Positions 25,662-35,405 of a stretch of DNA of 64,000 nt are shown here, piece after piece. Source of the DNA: Rhodovulum sp. GTDB lineage: Bacteria > Pseudomonadota > Alphaproteobacteria > Rhodobacterales > Rhodobacteraceae. The stretch covers positions 186,001 to 250,000 of the forward strand of contig PALT01000033.1 of the NCBI GenBank assembly GCA_002706605.1, in the 5' to 3' direction. The position numbers and the translations under genes were made by a program. The stretch's first letter is position 1. Every line of letters begins with the position of its first letter. The notes beneath the pieces are model-generated. The model made no database searches and was not told where the DNA came from. It was given only the letters and a program-made list of their open reading frames with translations.

Positions 25662-27929
25662 TCAACGCCGTTTGCGCACGACCTTGCGCTTGGCCTTGGC
25701 GGTCTTTGCCTTGGCCTTGTTTTCCTTGCGACGCACGGGACCCTTGCCGCGACGGTTGCCGCCACGTCCCCGCCCACTGGGCAGTTTCGCGCCCTCAAGT
25801 TCCAACAGGTCCAGAGACAGACCACCGGTCACCGGCACGGCCTCGGCAAGGCGTACCAAAACGCGTTGACCCAGCTCGATTTCAACACCGCTCTGCGATC
25901 CGGTCAGGGTTTGGGTTTCGGGGTCGTGGTGAAAGAATTCGTTGCCCAACTCACGGATCGGGATCAGGCCATCTGCGCCGGTTTCATCCAGCCGCACAAA
26001 CACGCCAAACCGCGTGACGCCCGAAATCCGACCGCCAAATTCATTGCCCACACGTTCGGACAGATAGGCCGCCAGATAACGGTCGGTGGTGTCGCGTTCG
26101 GCCGCCATTGAACGACGTTCAGTATCCGAAATGTGTTTGGCTGTTTCGGACAGGATCTCGATTTCATCCGGGGACAATCCGTCGTCACCCCAGCCATGCC
26201 CAAGGATCAATGCGCGGTGCACGATCAAATCCGCATAGCGCCGGATCGGCGAGGTGAAATGCGCGTAGTTGCGCAAGGCCAGGCCGAAATGCCCATAGTT
26301 ATCAGGGCTGTAATAGGCCTGTGTCATCGAGCGCAGGGTCGACATGTTGATCAGTTCGGCGAACTCGGACTCCGCCGCTGCGTTCAACAACCCGTTCAAA
26401 TGCCGCGTCTGCAGCACCTGCCCTTTGGCAAGGGTAAAGCCCGATGCGCCCGCGACCTCCCGCAGGGCGTCGAGTTTGTCTAGCGCGGGTTCCTCGTGCA
26501 CACGGAACAACAGCGGACGGCGTAGCCGGTTCAGTTCCTCGGCGGCGGCGACATTGGCCAGCACCATGAACTCTTCGATCAGCTTATGCGCATCCAACCG
26601 GTCCTTGAACGCGATCGAGTCCACCTTGCCGTCTTCGTTCAGGATGATCCGCCGTTCCGGCAGGTCGAGGTCCAAGGGTTGGCGCACCTCGCGTGCCTTT
26701 TTCAGCGCGGCGTAGGCGTCATAGAGGGGGCGGATCACGCCCTCCAGCAACGGTTCGGTGCGCTCGGTCACATTGCCGTCGATGGCCGCCTGCACCTCTT
26801 CATAGGCCAGCGACGCCGCCGATTGCATCAACCCGCGGGTAAAGCGGTGCGCGATCTTTTCGCCGTCTGCGTTGATCTTCATCCGAACGGCCATACAGGC
26901 GCGCGGAACGTCCTCATGCAGCGAGCACAGATCGCCCGACAGCCGGTCAGGCAGCATCGGCACAACGCGATCGGGAAAATAGGTTGAGTTGCCGCGCTTG
27001 CGCGCCTCGCGGTCAAGCGCACTGCCCGGACGGACGTAATGCGCCACGTCGGCAATCGCGACCCACAGGATAAACCCGCCGGGGTTTTCGGGATCGTCAT
27101 CGGGGATCGCCAGAACCGCGTCGTCCTTGTCGCGGGCATCGGCGGGGTCGATGGTGATCAGGGGGATGTCGCGCAGGTCTTCCCGTTTGCCCAGACCGGC
27201 GGGGCGGGCGCGGTCGGCCTCAGCCATCACCGTGTCGGGGAAATCATCGGGGATGCCGTGTTGGTGGATCGCGATCAGGGACACGGCACGCGGCGCGGTC
27301 GGATCGCCCAGACGGTTGATCACCCGCGCACGGGGCAGGCCCATACGACCCTTGGGACCGGATTGCTCGGCCTCGACCAACTCACCGTCCTTGGCGTTGA
27401 TCGTGGCACCGGGGGCGACGGTCCATTCCTTGTCCGCGCCCTTGTCGATGGGCACGATGCGCCCGCCCTCGGCCGACTTGCGGAAGATACCCAGAATGCG
27501 GTGCGGGTTGGTGCCGATGCGGCGGATCAAACGGGCCTCATAGGCGTGATCCTCGGCCTTGACGGCCTTGAGCCGCCCAAGGATCCGGTCACCGGTTTTC
27601 AGGGCCATCGCGCCCTTTTCCGCGACATAGAGAACGCGCGGCGGTTCGCCGTCGCCATGCCATTCCATCGGCAGGGCGAATTGATCGCCATCCTCATCGG
27701 GCGGCAGGATTTGCAGAACCGTCACAGGCGGAAGGCCGTCGGAGTCGCGATAGGTCTTGCGCCGCTTTTGCAGATGCCCCTCGGCCTCAAGCTCTTTGAG
27801 CACGCGTTTCAATTCGATACGCGCGGCCCCCTTGATCCCGAACGCCTTGGCGATGTCGCGCTTGTTGGTCAGGGTGGGGTTGTCGGTGATCCATTGCAGG
27901 ATCTGTGCTTTGTCGGGGATCTGGTTCAT
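25662..27929 (-). CDS. rnr: Ribonuclease R
   Basis: This 3'-5' exoribonuclease degrades structured RNA. The 755-residue protein has an N-terminal winged-helix domain (TLTNKRDIAKAFGIKGAARI), cold-shock/OB domains, the RNB catalytic domain and a C-terminal S1 domain (GGRISGVTRFGVFVRLDETG). The RNB domain opens with TIDPADARDKDDAVLAI, holding the metal-binding aspartates. The tail is Lys/Arg-rich (about the last 30 residues), as in other RNase R proteins, and probably aids RNA binding. It stands between dapE and the transglycosylase on the same strand. Confidence 0.96.
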   Translation of the reverse strand: MNQIPDKAQILQWITDNPTLTNKRDIAKAFGIKGAARIELKRVLKELEAEGHLQKRRKTYRDSDGLPPVTVLQILPPDEDGDQFALPMEWHGDGEPPRVLYVAEKGAMALKTGDRILGRLKAVKAEDHAYEARLIRRIGTNPHRILGIFRKSAEGGRIVPIDKGADKEWTVAPGATINAKDGELVEAEQSGPKGRMGLPRARVINRLGDPTAPRAVSLIAIHQHGIPDDFPDTVMAEADRARPAGLGKREDLRDIPLITIDPADARDKDDAVLAIPDDDPENPGGFILWVAIADVAHYVRPGSALDREARKRGNSTYFPDRVVPMLPDRLSGDLCSLHEDVPRACMAVRMKINADGEKIAHRFTRGLMQSAASLAYEEVQAAIDGNVTERTEPLLEGVIRPLYDAYAALKKAREVRQPLDLDLPERRIILNEDGKVDSIAFKDRLDAHKLIEEFMVLANVAAAEELNRLRRPLLFRVHEEPALDKLDALREVAGASGFTLAKGQVLQTRHLNGLLNAAAESEFAELINMSTLRSMTQAYYSPDNYGHFGLALRNYAHFTSPIRRYADLIVHRALILGHGWGDDGLSPDEIEILSETAKHISDTERRSMAAERDTTDRYLAAYLSERVGNEFGGRISGVTRFGVFVRLDETGADGLIPIRELGNEFFHHDPETQTLTGSQSGVEIELGQRVLVRLAEAVPVTGGLSLDLLELEGAKLPSGRGRGGNRRGKGPVRRKENKAKAKTAKAKRKVVRKRR

Positions 27930-27992
27930 GATCCTGCCGTATCACGCGCCACATGCCGCGTCATGCAGAAACAGAGGCCCAAAAGGCCCCGA

Positions 27993-29144
27993 TCAGGCGA
28001 AATAATCGCGCAAAATGCGGGTATAGATCGATTTTAGCTGTTCGATCTGAGCGACCTCAACGTGTTCGTCGACCTGATGCATGGTCTTGCCGACCAGACC
28101 GAATTCCACAACGGGGCAGTGGTTTTTGACAAACCGCGCATCCGACGTCCCGCCCGAGGTCGACTTGACCGGATCAACGCCGGTTTCATCGCGAACCGCC
28201 GCCGCGACCAGATCGGACAGGGCACCGGGCGGTGTGAGAAAGCTCTCGCCCGAAACCTTGACCTGCATGTCAAAGGCAACGCCGGTTTCCGCGGCAATCG
28301 CGTCGATCTGGGATTGCAGCCATCCCGTCAGGCTGTCGCCGGAATGGATGTCGTTGAACCGGATGTTGATCGTCGCGCGGCCCTCGGCGGGGATCACGTT
28401 GGTGGCGGGATTGCCCACGTCGATGGTGGTCACGGCAAGGGTCGAGGCATCGAAATGATCTGTGCCTTGGTCCAACTCATGCGACGCCAGCCGGTCGATC
28501 AGCCGCGCCAAGGCGGGCAGGGGGTTCAGCGCACGATGCGGATAGGCGGCGTGCCCTTGGGTGCCCTTGGCGGTGAAATAGGCGGTCAGCGATCCGCGAC
28601 GCCCGATTTTCATCATTTCGCCCATGGTGTTGGGGCAGGTGGGTTCACCGACCAAACAGGCGCTCATCGCTTCGTTGTTGGCGTCCATCCAGTCCAACAG
28701 GGCGATGGTGCCGTCGGTTGCGTCGCCTTCTTCGTCGCCGGTGATGGTCATGATGACGGCCCCGTCCGGCGGGGTTTGGGTGACGAAATCAACCGCCGCC
28801 GCCGCGAATGCCGCCACGCCCGATTTCATGTCGGTCGCGCCGCGCCCCCAGAGCTTGCCATCCTTGATCTCGCCCGAAAACGGCCCGACGGTCCACGCGC
28901 CCTCATCCCCGACGGGGACGACATCGGTGTGACCGTTGAACCCGAAACTGCGGGCGTGACCTTTGGCGCCCCAACGCGCGAACAGGTTGGCGGTGCCGTT
29001 GCGATCCACGCGGGTACAGTCAAACCCCGCATCCCCCAGCAGCCGCTCAAGCAGGACCAGCGCGCCACCCTCAACAGGCGTCACAGAGGGGCAGCGGATC
29101 AGATCGGCGGTCAGGGCAACAGGGTCGGTCAAAGGGGCCTCCAT
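27993..29144 (-). CDS. dapE: Succinyl-diaminopimelate desuccinylase
   Basis: This Zn-dependent M20 peptidase-family enzyme of the succinylase branch of lysine and diaminopimelate synthesis works after DapD. Over 383 residues it has [14 protein letters not shown] (first metal histidine) near residue 66. [17 protein letters not shown] carries the bridging aspartate, and [11 protein letters not shown] the catalytic glutamate. A final metal histidine stands near the C-terminus. The start at 29144 gives the normal length; an upstream ATG at 29219 is in frame but adds unconserved residues. dapD lies 4.5 kb away. Confidence 0.95.
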   Translation of the reverse strand: MEAPLTDPVALTADLIRCPSVTPVEGGALVLLERLLGDAGFDCTRVDRNGTANLFARWGAKGHARSFGFNGHTDVVPVGDEGAWTVGPFSGEIKDGKLWGRGATDMKSGVAAFAAAAVDFVTQTPPDGAVIMTITGDEEGDATDGTIALLDWMDANNEAMSACLVGEPTCPNTMGEMMKIGRRGSLTAYFTAKGTQGHAAYPHRALNPLPALARLIDRLASHELDQGTDHFDASTLAVTTIDVGNPATNVIPAEGRATINIRFNDIHSGDSLTGWLQSQIDAIAAETGVAFDMQVKVSGESFLTPPGALSDLVAAAVRDETGVDPVKSTSGGTSDARFVKNHCPVVEFGLVGKTMHQVDEHVEVAQIEQLKSIYTRILRDYFA

Positions 29145-29405
29145 CGTTCGTGCGCCCGTCTTACACCCCCGCTTGGCCCCCCGCAATGTTGCAGCGCGGA
29201 AACACCATAGCGTGTCCAAAGCATGGAATATGAAGTCTTAGGGTTATCAAAACGACAAAAGTAGGGCACAGTCCTACCCTAAAGAGTACCTGAGGCAGGG
29301 TAACGGGCACCACAAAAACAAACGGGCCCAATCGCGCAGACCAACCACGGACCCGCAAAGCGGGCTGTGACCTGTGCGCCTTGCCGACTGAGGCAGGACA
29401 GCACG

Positions 29406-30989
29406 ATGGTTAGAGCAGCAGACCTAGACTACGATACCAATGCGACCGCCGTTGAGATGGCGGAGACGATCTTTGGTGAGGGCATCACCGTCGTCTCGGC
29501 CAGCTATTCGGGTGATCAGGACTCGTCGGCCATCTACTCGGGCGGGGACACGATCGCGCCTGGTGTGACGCCGTCGGATTCGGGTGTGATCCTGTCCACG
29601 GGCGACGCCACGGATTTCACAAACCGCTCGCGTGGGAACGCCGAGGCGAACCAAGAAACCAACACCAGTACGAACACCAGCGGCGTAAACAACGACGCCG
29701 ATTTCAACGAATTGGCGGGGGCCAGCACGTTTGATGCGGCCATTCTGGATGTGGATTTCATCCCCGAAGGCGACACGATGACGTTGCAGTTCGTGTTCGC
29801 GTCTGAGGAATACCCTGAGTTCACGAACTCGATCTACAACGACGTTGTGGGCATCTGGATCAACGGCGAACTGGTGCCGTTGGAAATTGCGGGTGAAACC
29901 ACGTCCATCGGCAACGTGAACGATGTCGATAACCAGAACCTTTACGTCGACAATACCAACAGCGATTTCAACACCGAAATGGACGGGTTCACCGTCACGA
30001 TGACCGTGACCATCCCCGTTGTTCCCGGTGAGGTGAACAGCATTCGCATCGGCATCGCCGACGTCGCCGATAGCAATTTTGACTCGTCCGTTCTGATCGC
30101 CGCCGAAAGTGGCCAGAGCGCGTTTATTGCCAACGCGGACGTCGTCAACGTCGCCCCCGGCGAAACCGCCACGGTTGATGTTCTGGCCAATGACATCAGC
30201 CGCGTGCCCGGCACCGTCACCATTACCCACATCAACGGCGTGCCGGTGGTTGCGGGGGATACCGTCACCCTTGCCACAGGGCAGCAAATCACGCTGAACC
30301 CCGATGGGACGTTTACGGTCGTGGCCGATGCCGACACCGAGAGCGTCAGCTTTACCTACACCGCCGAAAACGATGTTGGCCTGTCAGACACAGGCTTTGT
30401 CACGGTCAACTCGGTGCCTTGTTTCGTGGCGGGGACACGCATTTTGACGGACCGTGGTGAGGTGGCGATCGAAACCCTGCAAGAGGGTGATCTGGTGCAC
30501 ACGCTGGACAACGGGTTACAGCCTGTGCGCTGGATCGGGAGGCGCACGGTCGCGGCCGAGGGCACGATGGCCCCGATCATGATCAAGGCCGGTGCGCTGG
30601 GCAATGACCGCGACATCAAACTGTCGCCCCAACACCGCGTGCTGATCGGGGACAATCTGGCCGAGCTTTTGTTTGGCGAAGGCGAGGTTCTGGTCGCGGC
30701 CAAGGATCTGGTCAACGATCATTCCATCCGTCCGCAAATCGGCGGCACGGTCGAATATGTGCATATCCTGTTTGACGCCCATCAGATCGTGTTCACCGAA
30801 GGTCTGGAAACCGAGAGCTTTCTGCCCGGCCCACAAACCACCCGCAGCTTTGAGCGTGAAACCGTGGCCGAGATTTGCCGCATCTTCCCCGAACTCGATC
30901 CGGCGACGGGCATGGGATACGGGCCAGCGGCGCGCCGGACTCTCAAGGCCTATGAGGCGCGTGTGTTGTTCGGAACGCTTGCCGCATGA
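29406..30989 (+). CDS. Large acidic Hint-domain protein with choice-of-anchor L and cadherin-like parts
   Basis: The 527-residue, strongly acidic protein has three parts. A choice-of-anchor L type domain covers about residues 1-235 (SASYSGDQDSSAIYSGGDTI, SDSGVILSTG). A cadherin/Ig-like domain lies at about 243-335 (DVLANDISRVPGTVTITHI). A Hint (hedgehog/intein) domain runs from C339 in SVPCFVAGTRILTDRGEVAI. Hint domains cut the chain before their first cysteine, so the first two domains may be released or transferred. There is no N-terminal signal peptide and no RTX repeat, yet the composition suggests secretion. The ATG at 29406 has AGGA eight bases upstream. It overlaps a second Hint gene (ATGA). 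Confidence 0.82.
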   Translation: MVRAADLDYDTNATAVEMAETIFGEGITVVSASYSGDQDSSAIYSGGDTIAPGVTPSDSGVILSTGDATDFTNRSRGNAEANQETNTSTNTSGVNNDADFNELAGASTFDAAILDVDFIPEGDTMTLQFVFASEEYPEFTNSIYNDVVGIWINGELVPLEIAGETTSIGNVNDVDNQNLYVDNTNSDFNTEMDGFTVTMTVTIPVVPGEVNSIRIGIADVADSNFDSSVLIAAESGQSAFIANADVVNVAPGETATVDVLANDISRVPGTVTITHINGVPVVAGDTVTLATGQQITLNPDGTFTVVADADTESVSFTYTAENDVGLSDTGFVTVNSVPCFVAGTRILTDRGEVAIETLQEGDLVHTLDNGLQPVRWIGRRTVAAEGTMAPIMIKAGALGNDRDIKLSPQHRVLIGDNLAELLFGEGEVLVAAKDLVNDHSIRPQIGGTVEYVHILFDAHQIVFTEGLETESFLPGPQTTRSFERETVAEICRIFPELDPATGMGYGPAARRTLKAYEARVLFGTLAA

Positions 30990-32077
30990 CGTGGATTGCC
31001 GTGACCCAAGATCAGACCAGCGCGTTCGAACGGGGCGCGCCCACCGGTCTGCGGGTGTCGCGCCGCGCGATGGCGCGATCAGATGATCTGACCCGCGGTA
31101 GCCTGTATCTAGAGGCCGATCTCCAGCGCTGGAAACACGACGATCAGGCCCTGTTCGTGTTCCACAGCAACGATCCCGTCCACAGCCATTGCGCCATGCA
31201 CCTTGGTGCGGACGCGACCCTGACCTTTAGCCGCCGGTTGGACGGGGAATCGCGACAGGTCTGTATGCCGATCAATGGCGCGATGATTGATGGCACGTTG
31301 CGCGTCACCGTGTCATGGGATTGCGCGCGTGGCACCGGTTTGATTTCTGCCGAACTGCCGGATGAGGGCGTTCTGGTGCAGCGCGAAATGATCGCGCCCC
31401 TGCCATGGACCCAAGGGGACCTGCACCGTCTGAAAACCCCGCGCGCGACCTTTGCCTTTGGGCCCAGCCTGCGGTGCTTTGGCCTGTCGGACGGGGTTGA
31501 ACCCGTGTGCCTGTCGCCCAGCCTGACCGATGGCACGCCGATCCTGACCCCGAACGGCTATGTCCCGATTGAAACCCTGTCGGCGGGTGATCTGGTCCAG
31601 ACCGAACAGGGACCGCGCGCGATCTGTTGGATCACCCAGCGCGAGGTGCTGGCACGCGGACGGTTCCGCCCGATCCGGTTGCTGGCCCCCTATCTGGGCC
31701 TGAAACAGGACATTATCCTGTCCCCCGAACAGCGCATCAAGATCAGTGGCACCGAGGTTGAATACCTGTTCAACGAAGAGGCGGTTCTGGTCCCCGCGCA
31801 GACCTTCTTGCACAGCAATTTTGCCACGTGGCACCCTGCGCCTGCCGTGATCCGGTATCACCAATTGGTTCTTGAGGACCACGGCGTGATCGACGTGGCC
31901 GGTTGCCCGATGGACACCATGTTCATCGGCGATCTGCGCGAACAGTCCGAGGTCATGTCGACCACCGTTCTGGCCGAGGCCTCAGCCAGCCAAATTCCTG
32001 TGCATCACGCCATGGCCTATCCCGCATTGTGCAATTTCGAAGCAATTACTCTTCGCGCAGCGCTACTTTGCCGTTAA
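30986..32077 (+). CDS. Second Hint-domain protein, with Ser in place of the Hint cysteine
   Basis: The 363-residue protein starts within the stop codon of the first Hint gene (ATGA). Residues 1-165 form an unrecognised domain, possibly beta-rich (GSLYLEADLQRW, LFVFHSNDPVHSHCAMHLG). The rest is a Hint domain: SLTDGTPILTPNGYVPIETL and SAGDLVQT align one-to-one with the first protein's CFVAGTRILTDRGEVAIETL region. In that alignment the catalytic first cysteine (C339 there) is S179 here. QDIILSPEQRIKISG matches the later Hint block SPQHRVLIG. Serine may still permit an N-O shift, or the domain may be inactive. Confidence 0.78.
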   Translation: MTWIAVTQDQTSAFERGAPTGLRVSRRAMARSDDLTRGSLYLEADLQRWKHDDQALFVFHSNDPVHSHCAMHLGADATLTFSRRLDGESRQVCMPINGAMIDGTLRVTVSWDCARGTGLISAELPDEGVLVQREMIAPLPWTQGDLHRLKTPRATFAFGPSLRCFGLSDGVEPVCLSPSLTDGTPILTPNGYVPIETLSAGDLVQTEQGPRAICWITQREVLARGRFRPIRLLAPYLGLKQDIILSPEQRIKISGTEVEYLFNEEAVLVPAQTFLHSNFATWHPAPAVIRYHQLVLEDHGVIDVAGCPMDTMFIGDLREQSEVMSTTVLAEASASQIPVHHAMAYPALCNFEAITLRAALLCR

Positions 32078-32109
32078 ACCGGTGCAAACATGGCGTGGGA
32101 CGACGGGAT

Positions 32110-33168
32110 ATGACGGGTTTTCTGCGGAAATTGCTGGCGGTTTTGGTGCTGTTGTGGACGGCCGGTACGGCTGTGGCTCAAGACCTGCGGATAGTCACGG
32201 TCGAACGGCCGCCCTTTGCGATGAAGCAGGGCGACGATTTCAACGGCTTTAGCATCGACCTGTGGAACGCTGTGGCCGAGGATCTGGGCCGCACCTCCAG
32301 TTTTGAGATGGTCGGCGGGTTTGGCGAAATGTTGGGCCATATTCGCAACGGCACCCGTGATGCCGCCGTCGCCAATATCTCGATCACGGCTGAGCGCGAA
32401 GAGGTGCTGGATTTCAGCCACACGATTTTCGAGAGCGGCCTGCAGATCATGATCCCCAACGACGGGCAGGACAGCCTGTTGATCAACGCGCTGATCTCGC
32501 GCGATGTGGCGATGTTCATCGGTCTGGCGTTTCTGACGCTGTTTGGGGGCGGGATGTTGATGTGGGCGATGGAGCGCCGCGCCCAACCCTATTTCGATCG
32601 TCCCGCACGCGAGGCGATGTTCCCGTCGTTCTGGTGGGCGTTGAACCTTGTGGTGAACGGCGGGTTTGAGGAACGTGTGCCGCGCACGTTTTTCGGCCGG
32701 ATTTTCGCGGTGTTGCTGGTGATTTCCAGCCTGTTCATCGTGTCGATCTTTGTGGCGAAAATCACCGCCGTCATGACGGTCGACGCGATTCAGGGGTCGG
32801 TCAATTCGGTCAATGATCTCTACGGCAAACGCGTCGCGACGATCCAAGGCTCGACCAGCGAGCGATTCCTGCTCGACCGTGATCTGGACATCGAAACCTA
32901 TGCCGATCTGGACAGTTTGCTGCGCGATTTCGAGGGCGGGAATGTCGAGGCGGTCGTGTTTGATGCCCCCGTCTTGGCCTTTTACGTCAACAACCAAGGC
33001 AGTGGCGACGCGATGCTGGTCGGGTCGCCCTTCCGTCGTGAAAGCTATGGCTTTGCCCTGCCGTCGAACAGCCCGCTGGTCGAGCCGGTCAACCGGAGCC
33101 TGCTGAAGCTGCGGGAGAACGGGACCTATGACCGGATTTACCGCCGCTATTTTGGCGCGCAGAACTGA
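32110..33168 (+). CDS. Ionotropic glutamate receptor-like channel/substrate-binding protein
   Basis: The 352-residue protein has a signal peptide (1-23) and a periplasmic amino-acid-binding fold split by a membrane insert. Lobe 1 covers about 25-128 (IVTVERPPFAMKQGDDFNGFSIDLW), then helix 1 (134-153), a re-entrant segment FPSFWWALNLVVNGGFEERV (171-190), helix 2 (197-224) and lobe 2 (about 232-345). This is the GluR0 arrangement. The loop where potassium channels have TVGYG reads VVNGG, so ion selectivity is doubtful and it may be non-selective or a sensor. It follows the Hint pair by 32 bases on the same strand. Confidence 0.78.
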   Translation: MTGFLRKLLAVLVLLWTAGTAVAQDLRIVTVERPPFAMKQGDDFNGFSIDLWNAVAEDLGRTSSFEMVGGFGEMLGHIRNGTRDAAVANISITAEREEVLDFSHTIFESGLQIMIPNDGQDSLLINALISRDVAMFIGLAFLTLFGGGMLMWAMERRAQPYFDRPAREAMFPSFWWALNLVVNGGFEERVPRTFFGRIFAVLLVISSLFIVSIFVAKITAVMTVDAIQGSVNSVNDLYGKRVATIQGSTSERFLLDRDLDIETYADLDSLLRDFEGGNVEAVVFDAPVLAFYVNNQGSGDAMLVGSPFRRESYGFALPSNSPLVEPVNRSLLKLRENGTYDRIYRRYFGAQN

Positions 33169-33543
33169 TTAGTTCAGCGGCCCGTCCAGCGGCATTTGCT
33201 CTTCACCGTCAAAGAACGGGGTGAACTGGGCCACGACGACCGAGTTCTCGTCCAGCGCGCGTTGCATCAATTCCAGTTCGTCCTTGGCGATGTCGTGCCC
33301 TTGGTCGCGGCGTTCCTGCGCGGTGCCGTAACCGGTGACGTCCAAGGGATTCAGATCGGCCTGTTTCAGAACGGCGACGGTTTCGCGCACCGCCTCGGCC
33401 TCATCCACACCAGAGGCATAGCACATCAGCGCGGCACCGGTCGCCTTGTCGGGCAGGCCGTCACCATCCTTGCGGCCCACTTGGACCACCAGCGTGAACA
33501 CCTGTTGGGCGCGCTTTACCTTTTTCTTGTCGTCAGTGCTCAT
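33169..33543 (-). CDS. Conserved-looking small protein of unknown function
   Basis: The 124-residue soluble protein has no signal peptide. It opens with a basic stretch (DDKKKVKRAQQVFTLVVQVGRK) and continues with CYASGVDEAEAVRETVAVLKQADLNPLDV, which looks like a small alpha/beta fold. It ends acidic (FFDGEEQMPLDGPLN). Codon use matches its neighbours. I do not recognise a family. Its stop codon directly touches the stop of the convergent receptor-like gene with no base between. Confidence 0.65.
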   Translation of the reverse strand: MSTDDKKKVKRAQQVFTLVVQVGRKDGDGLPDKATGAALMCYASGVDEAEAVRETVAVLKQADLNPLDVTGYGTAQERRDQGHDIAKDELELMQRALDENSVVVAQFTPFFDGEEQMPLDGPLN

Positions 33544-33622
33544 GGCCTACCTCATCTGTCGCGGGCACAGGTGGCGGGTTTGGGGCAGAGAGTCAAGAAA
33601 CCCGCGCCTCCGACCTAAATGA

Positions 33623-33656
33623 AAAACGCCCCGGGGACAGGTCCCCGAGGCGTTTT
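33623..33656 (-). terminator. Terminator after dapD
   Basis: AAAACGCC and CGGGGAC pair with TCCCCG and GGCGTTTT around a short loop. On the minus strand the stem ends in a T tract. It lies 22 bases after the dapD stop. Confidence 0.8.
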
Positions 33657-33678
33657 CGATTCATTCTTGCGGCGCTGA

Positions 33679-34506
33679 TCAGTCGCGCAGCAATTCGTTG
33701 ATGCCGGTTTTCGAACGGGTCTTTTCGTCGACGCGTTTCACGATCACCGCACAGTAGAGGTTGATGCCGTTCTTGCTGGGCATGGAACCTGCGACGACGA
33801 CCGAATAGGGGGGAACCTCGCCATAGGTGACTTCGCCGGTTTCGCGATCCACGATCTTGGTCGATTTGCCGATGAACACGCCCATGCCCAGAACCGAGCC
33901 TTCGCGCACGATACAGCCCTCAACCACCTCGGAGCGCGCCCCGATAAAGCAGTTGTCCTCGATGATGGTCGGACCGGCCTGCATGGGCTCTAGAACGCCG
34001 CCGATGCCAACGCCACCCGACAGGTGCACGTTTTTACCGATCTGCGCACAGGACCCGACGGTTGCCCATGTGTCGACCATGGTGCCCTCATCGACATAGG
34101 CGCCGAGGTTCACAAACGACGGCATCAGGACCACGCCCGGTGCGATATAGGCCGATTTGCGAACAACGGTGTTGGGCACGGCGCGGAAGCCAGCGGTTTT
34201 CCACTGCTCAGCGTCCCAGCCTTTGAACTTGCTGTCGACCTTGTCCCACCAGCCGCCGCCTTGGGGCCCACCGGATTGCTCTTCCATGTCCTTGATGCGA
34301 AAGCCCAGCAGAACCGCCTTTTTGGCCCACTGGTTCACGTGCCAGTCGCCGCTCTCCAGCTTTTCCGCCACGCGCAGCGAACCGCTGTCCAGTGCGTTCA
34401 GCGTGTCTTCGATCGCCTCACGGGTTTCGCCCGTGGTTTGCGGGGTGATCTGGTCACGGGTTTCCCAAGCGGCTTCGATGGCTGCTTCGAGTTGTGCATT
34501 CGACAT
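33679..34506 (-). CDS. dapD: 2,3,4,5-tetrahydropyridine-2,6-dicarboxylate N-succinyltransferase
   Basis: It transfers succinyl from succinyl-CoA in diaminopimelate and lysine synthesis. The 275 residues show a helical N-terminus ([16 protein letters not shown]) and then a left-handed beta-helix of hexapeptide repeats: [40 protein letters not shown] and [19 protein letters not shown]. Length and motif order are those of the family. Together with dapE and dapF in this window it shows that the succinylase branch is used. Confidence 0.96.
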   Translation of the reverse strand: MSNAQLEAAIEAAWETRDQITPQTTGETREAIEDTLNALDSGSLRVAEKLESGDWHVNQWAKKAVLLGFRIKDMEEQSGGPQGGGWWDKVDSKFKGWDAEQWKTAGFRAVPNTVVRKSAYIAPGVVLMPSFVNLGAYVDEGTMVDTWATVGSCAQIGKNVHLSGGVGIGGVLEPMQAGPTIIEDNCFIGARSEVVEGCIVREGSVLGMGVFIGKSTKIVDRETGEVTYGEVPPYSVVVAGSMPSKNGINLYCAVIVKRVDEKTRSKTGINELLRD

Positions 34507-34592
34507 GCGCGGTCCTCCGATAGGTATCTGGCCTCATCTGGGCAGAGCCTATAGACCGACATGAGCAACAGCGCAATGGAACCGAGGCCCCT

Positions 34593-35405
34593 ATGACCGA
34601 GAACCGCACCCGCGTCTTTCCCAACGCCCATCAGGATATGGAAACGGCACGCGACATTCCCGACACGCCACAGACGCGTTCGCCCGCGTATCGTCTGGCC
34701 TTTGCCGATGATTCCTTTATCTGCCGCGATGAATTGCGCCCTGTGCGGTTGCAGTTGGAACTGATGAAGCCGGAACTGTTGATGTCGGAATACGGCATTG
34801 AGAGCACCGTCGTCCTGTTTGGCGGCGCGCGCATCCCCGAGCCCGCGCAAAAACACACGGCCAAGACCGAGACATTGGCCAACCTGTCAAAGTTCTATGA
34901 CGAGGCGCGTGAATTTGCCCGCCTGATGACCCTTAAAAGCATCGAAAGCGGCAATCGCGAAAACGTCGTTGTCACCGGTGGCGGTCCGGGTGTGATGGAG
35001 GCGGGCAATCGCGGCGCGGCGGATGCGGGGGGCGTGTCCATCGGATTGAACATCGTTCTGCCCCACGAACAAAAGCCCAACGATTGGGTCACGCCCGAGC
35101 TGTGCTTCAACTTTCACTACTTTGGCATTCGCAAGATGCATTTCCTGATGCGCGCCAATGTAATTGCCATGTTCCCCGGCGGGTTCGGGACGCTGGACGA
35201 GATGTTTGAGGCCCTGACCCTGATCCAGACGAACCGCATGCGCCGCGTGCCGTTCATCCTGTTCGGGCGGGACTTCTGGGACAGCATTATCAATTGGGAC
35301 GCTCTGGCCGATGCGGGCACCATCGCGCCCGAGGATCTGGACCTGTTCCATTTCGTCGAAACCGCCGCCGAGGCGGTCGAGTACATCGAAAACTGGTCCG
35401 AATAG
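34593..35405 (+). CDS. LOG-family Rossmann-fold protein
   Basis: The 270-residue protein has a nucleotide-binding fold with the LOG hallmarks: VLFGGARIPEP, VVTGGGPGVMEAGNRGA at about residue 125, and PGGFGTLDEMFEALTLIQ at about 193, which includes the PGG-x-GT-x-x-E catalytic motif. LOG proteins hydrolyse nucleoside 5'-monophosphates at the N-glycosidic bond, releasing bases such as cytokinins. This longer bacterial form has about 90 residues before the core, and its natural substrate is unknown. Its stop directly abuts that of the convergent amidotransferase gene. Confidence 0.85.
   Translation: MTENRTRVFPNAHQDMETARDIPDTPQTRSPAYRLAFADDSFICRDELRPVRLQLELMKPELLMSEYGIESTVVLFGGARIPEPAQKHTAKTETLANLSKFYDEAREFARLMTLKSIESGNRENVVVTGGGPGVMEAGNRGAADAGGVSIGLNIVLPHEQKPNDWVTPELCFNFHYFGIRKMHFLMRANVIAMFPGGFGTLDEMFEALTLIQTNRMRRVPFILFGRDFWDSIINWDALADAGTIAPEDLDLFHFVETAAEAVEYIENWSE

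Noticed and set aside
33166-33171. Stop codons of convergent genes touching (33168/33169, 35405/35406) or sharing CTAG (40159-40162)
   Set aside because: A consequence of compact gene packing with convergent genes; no sign of function.
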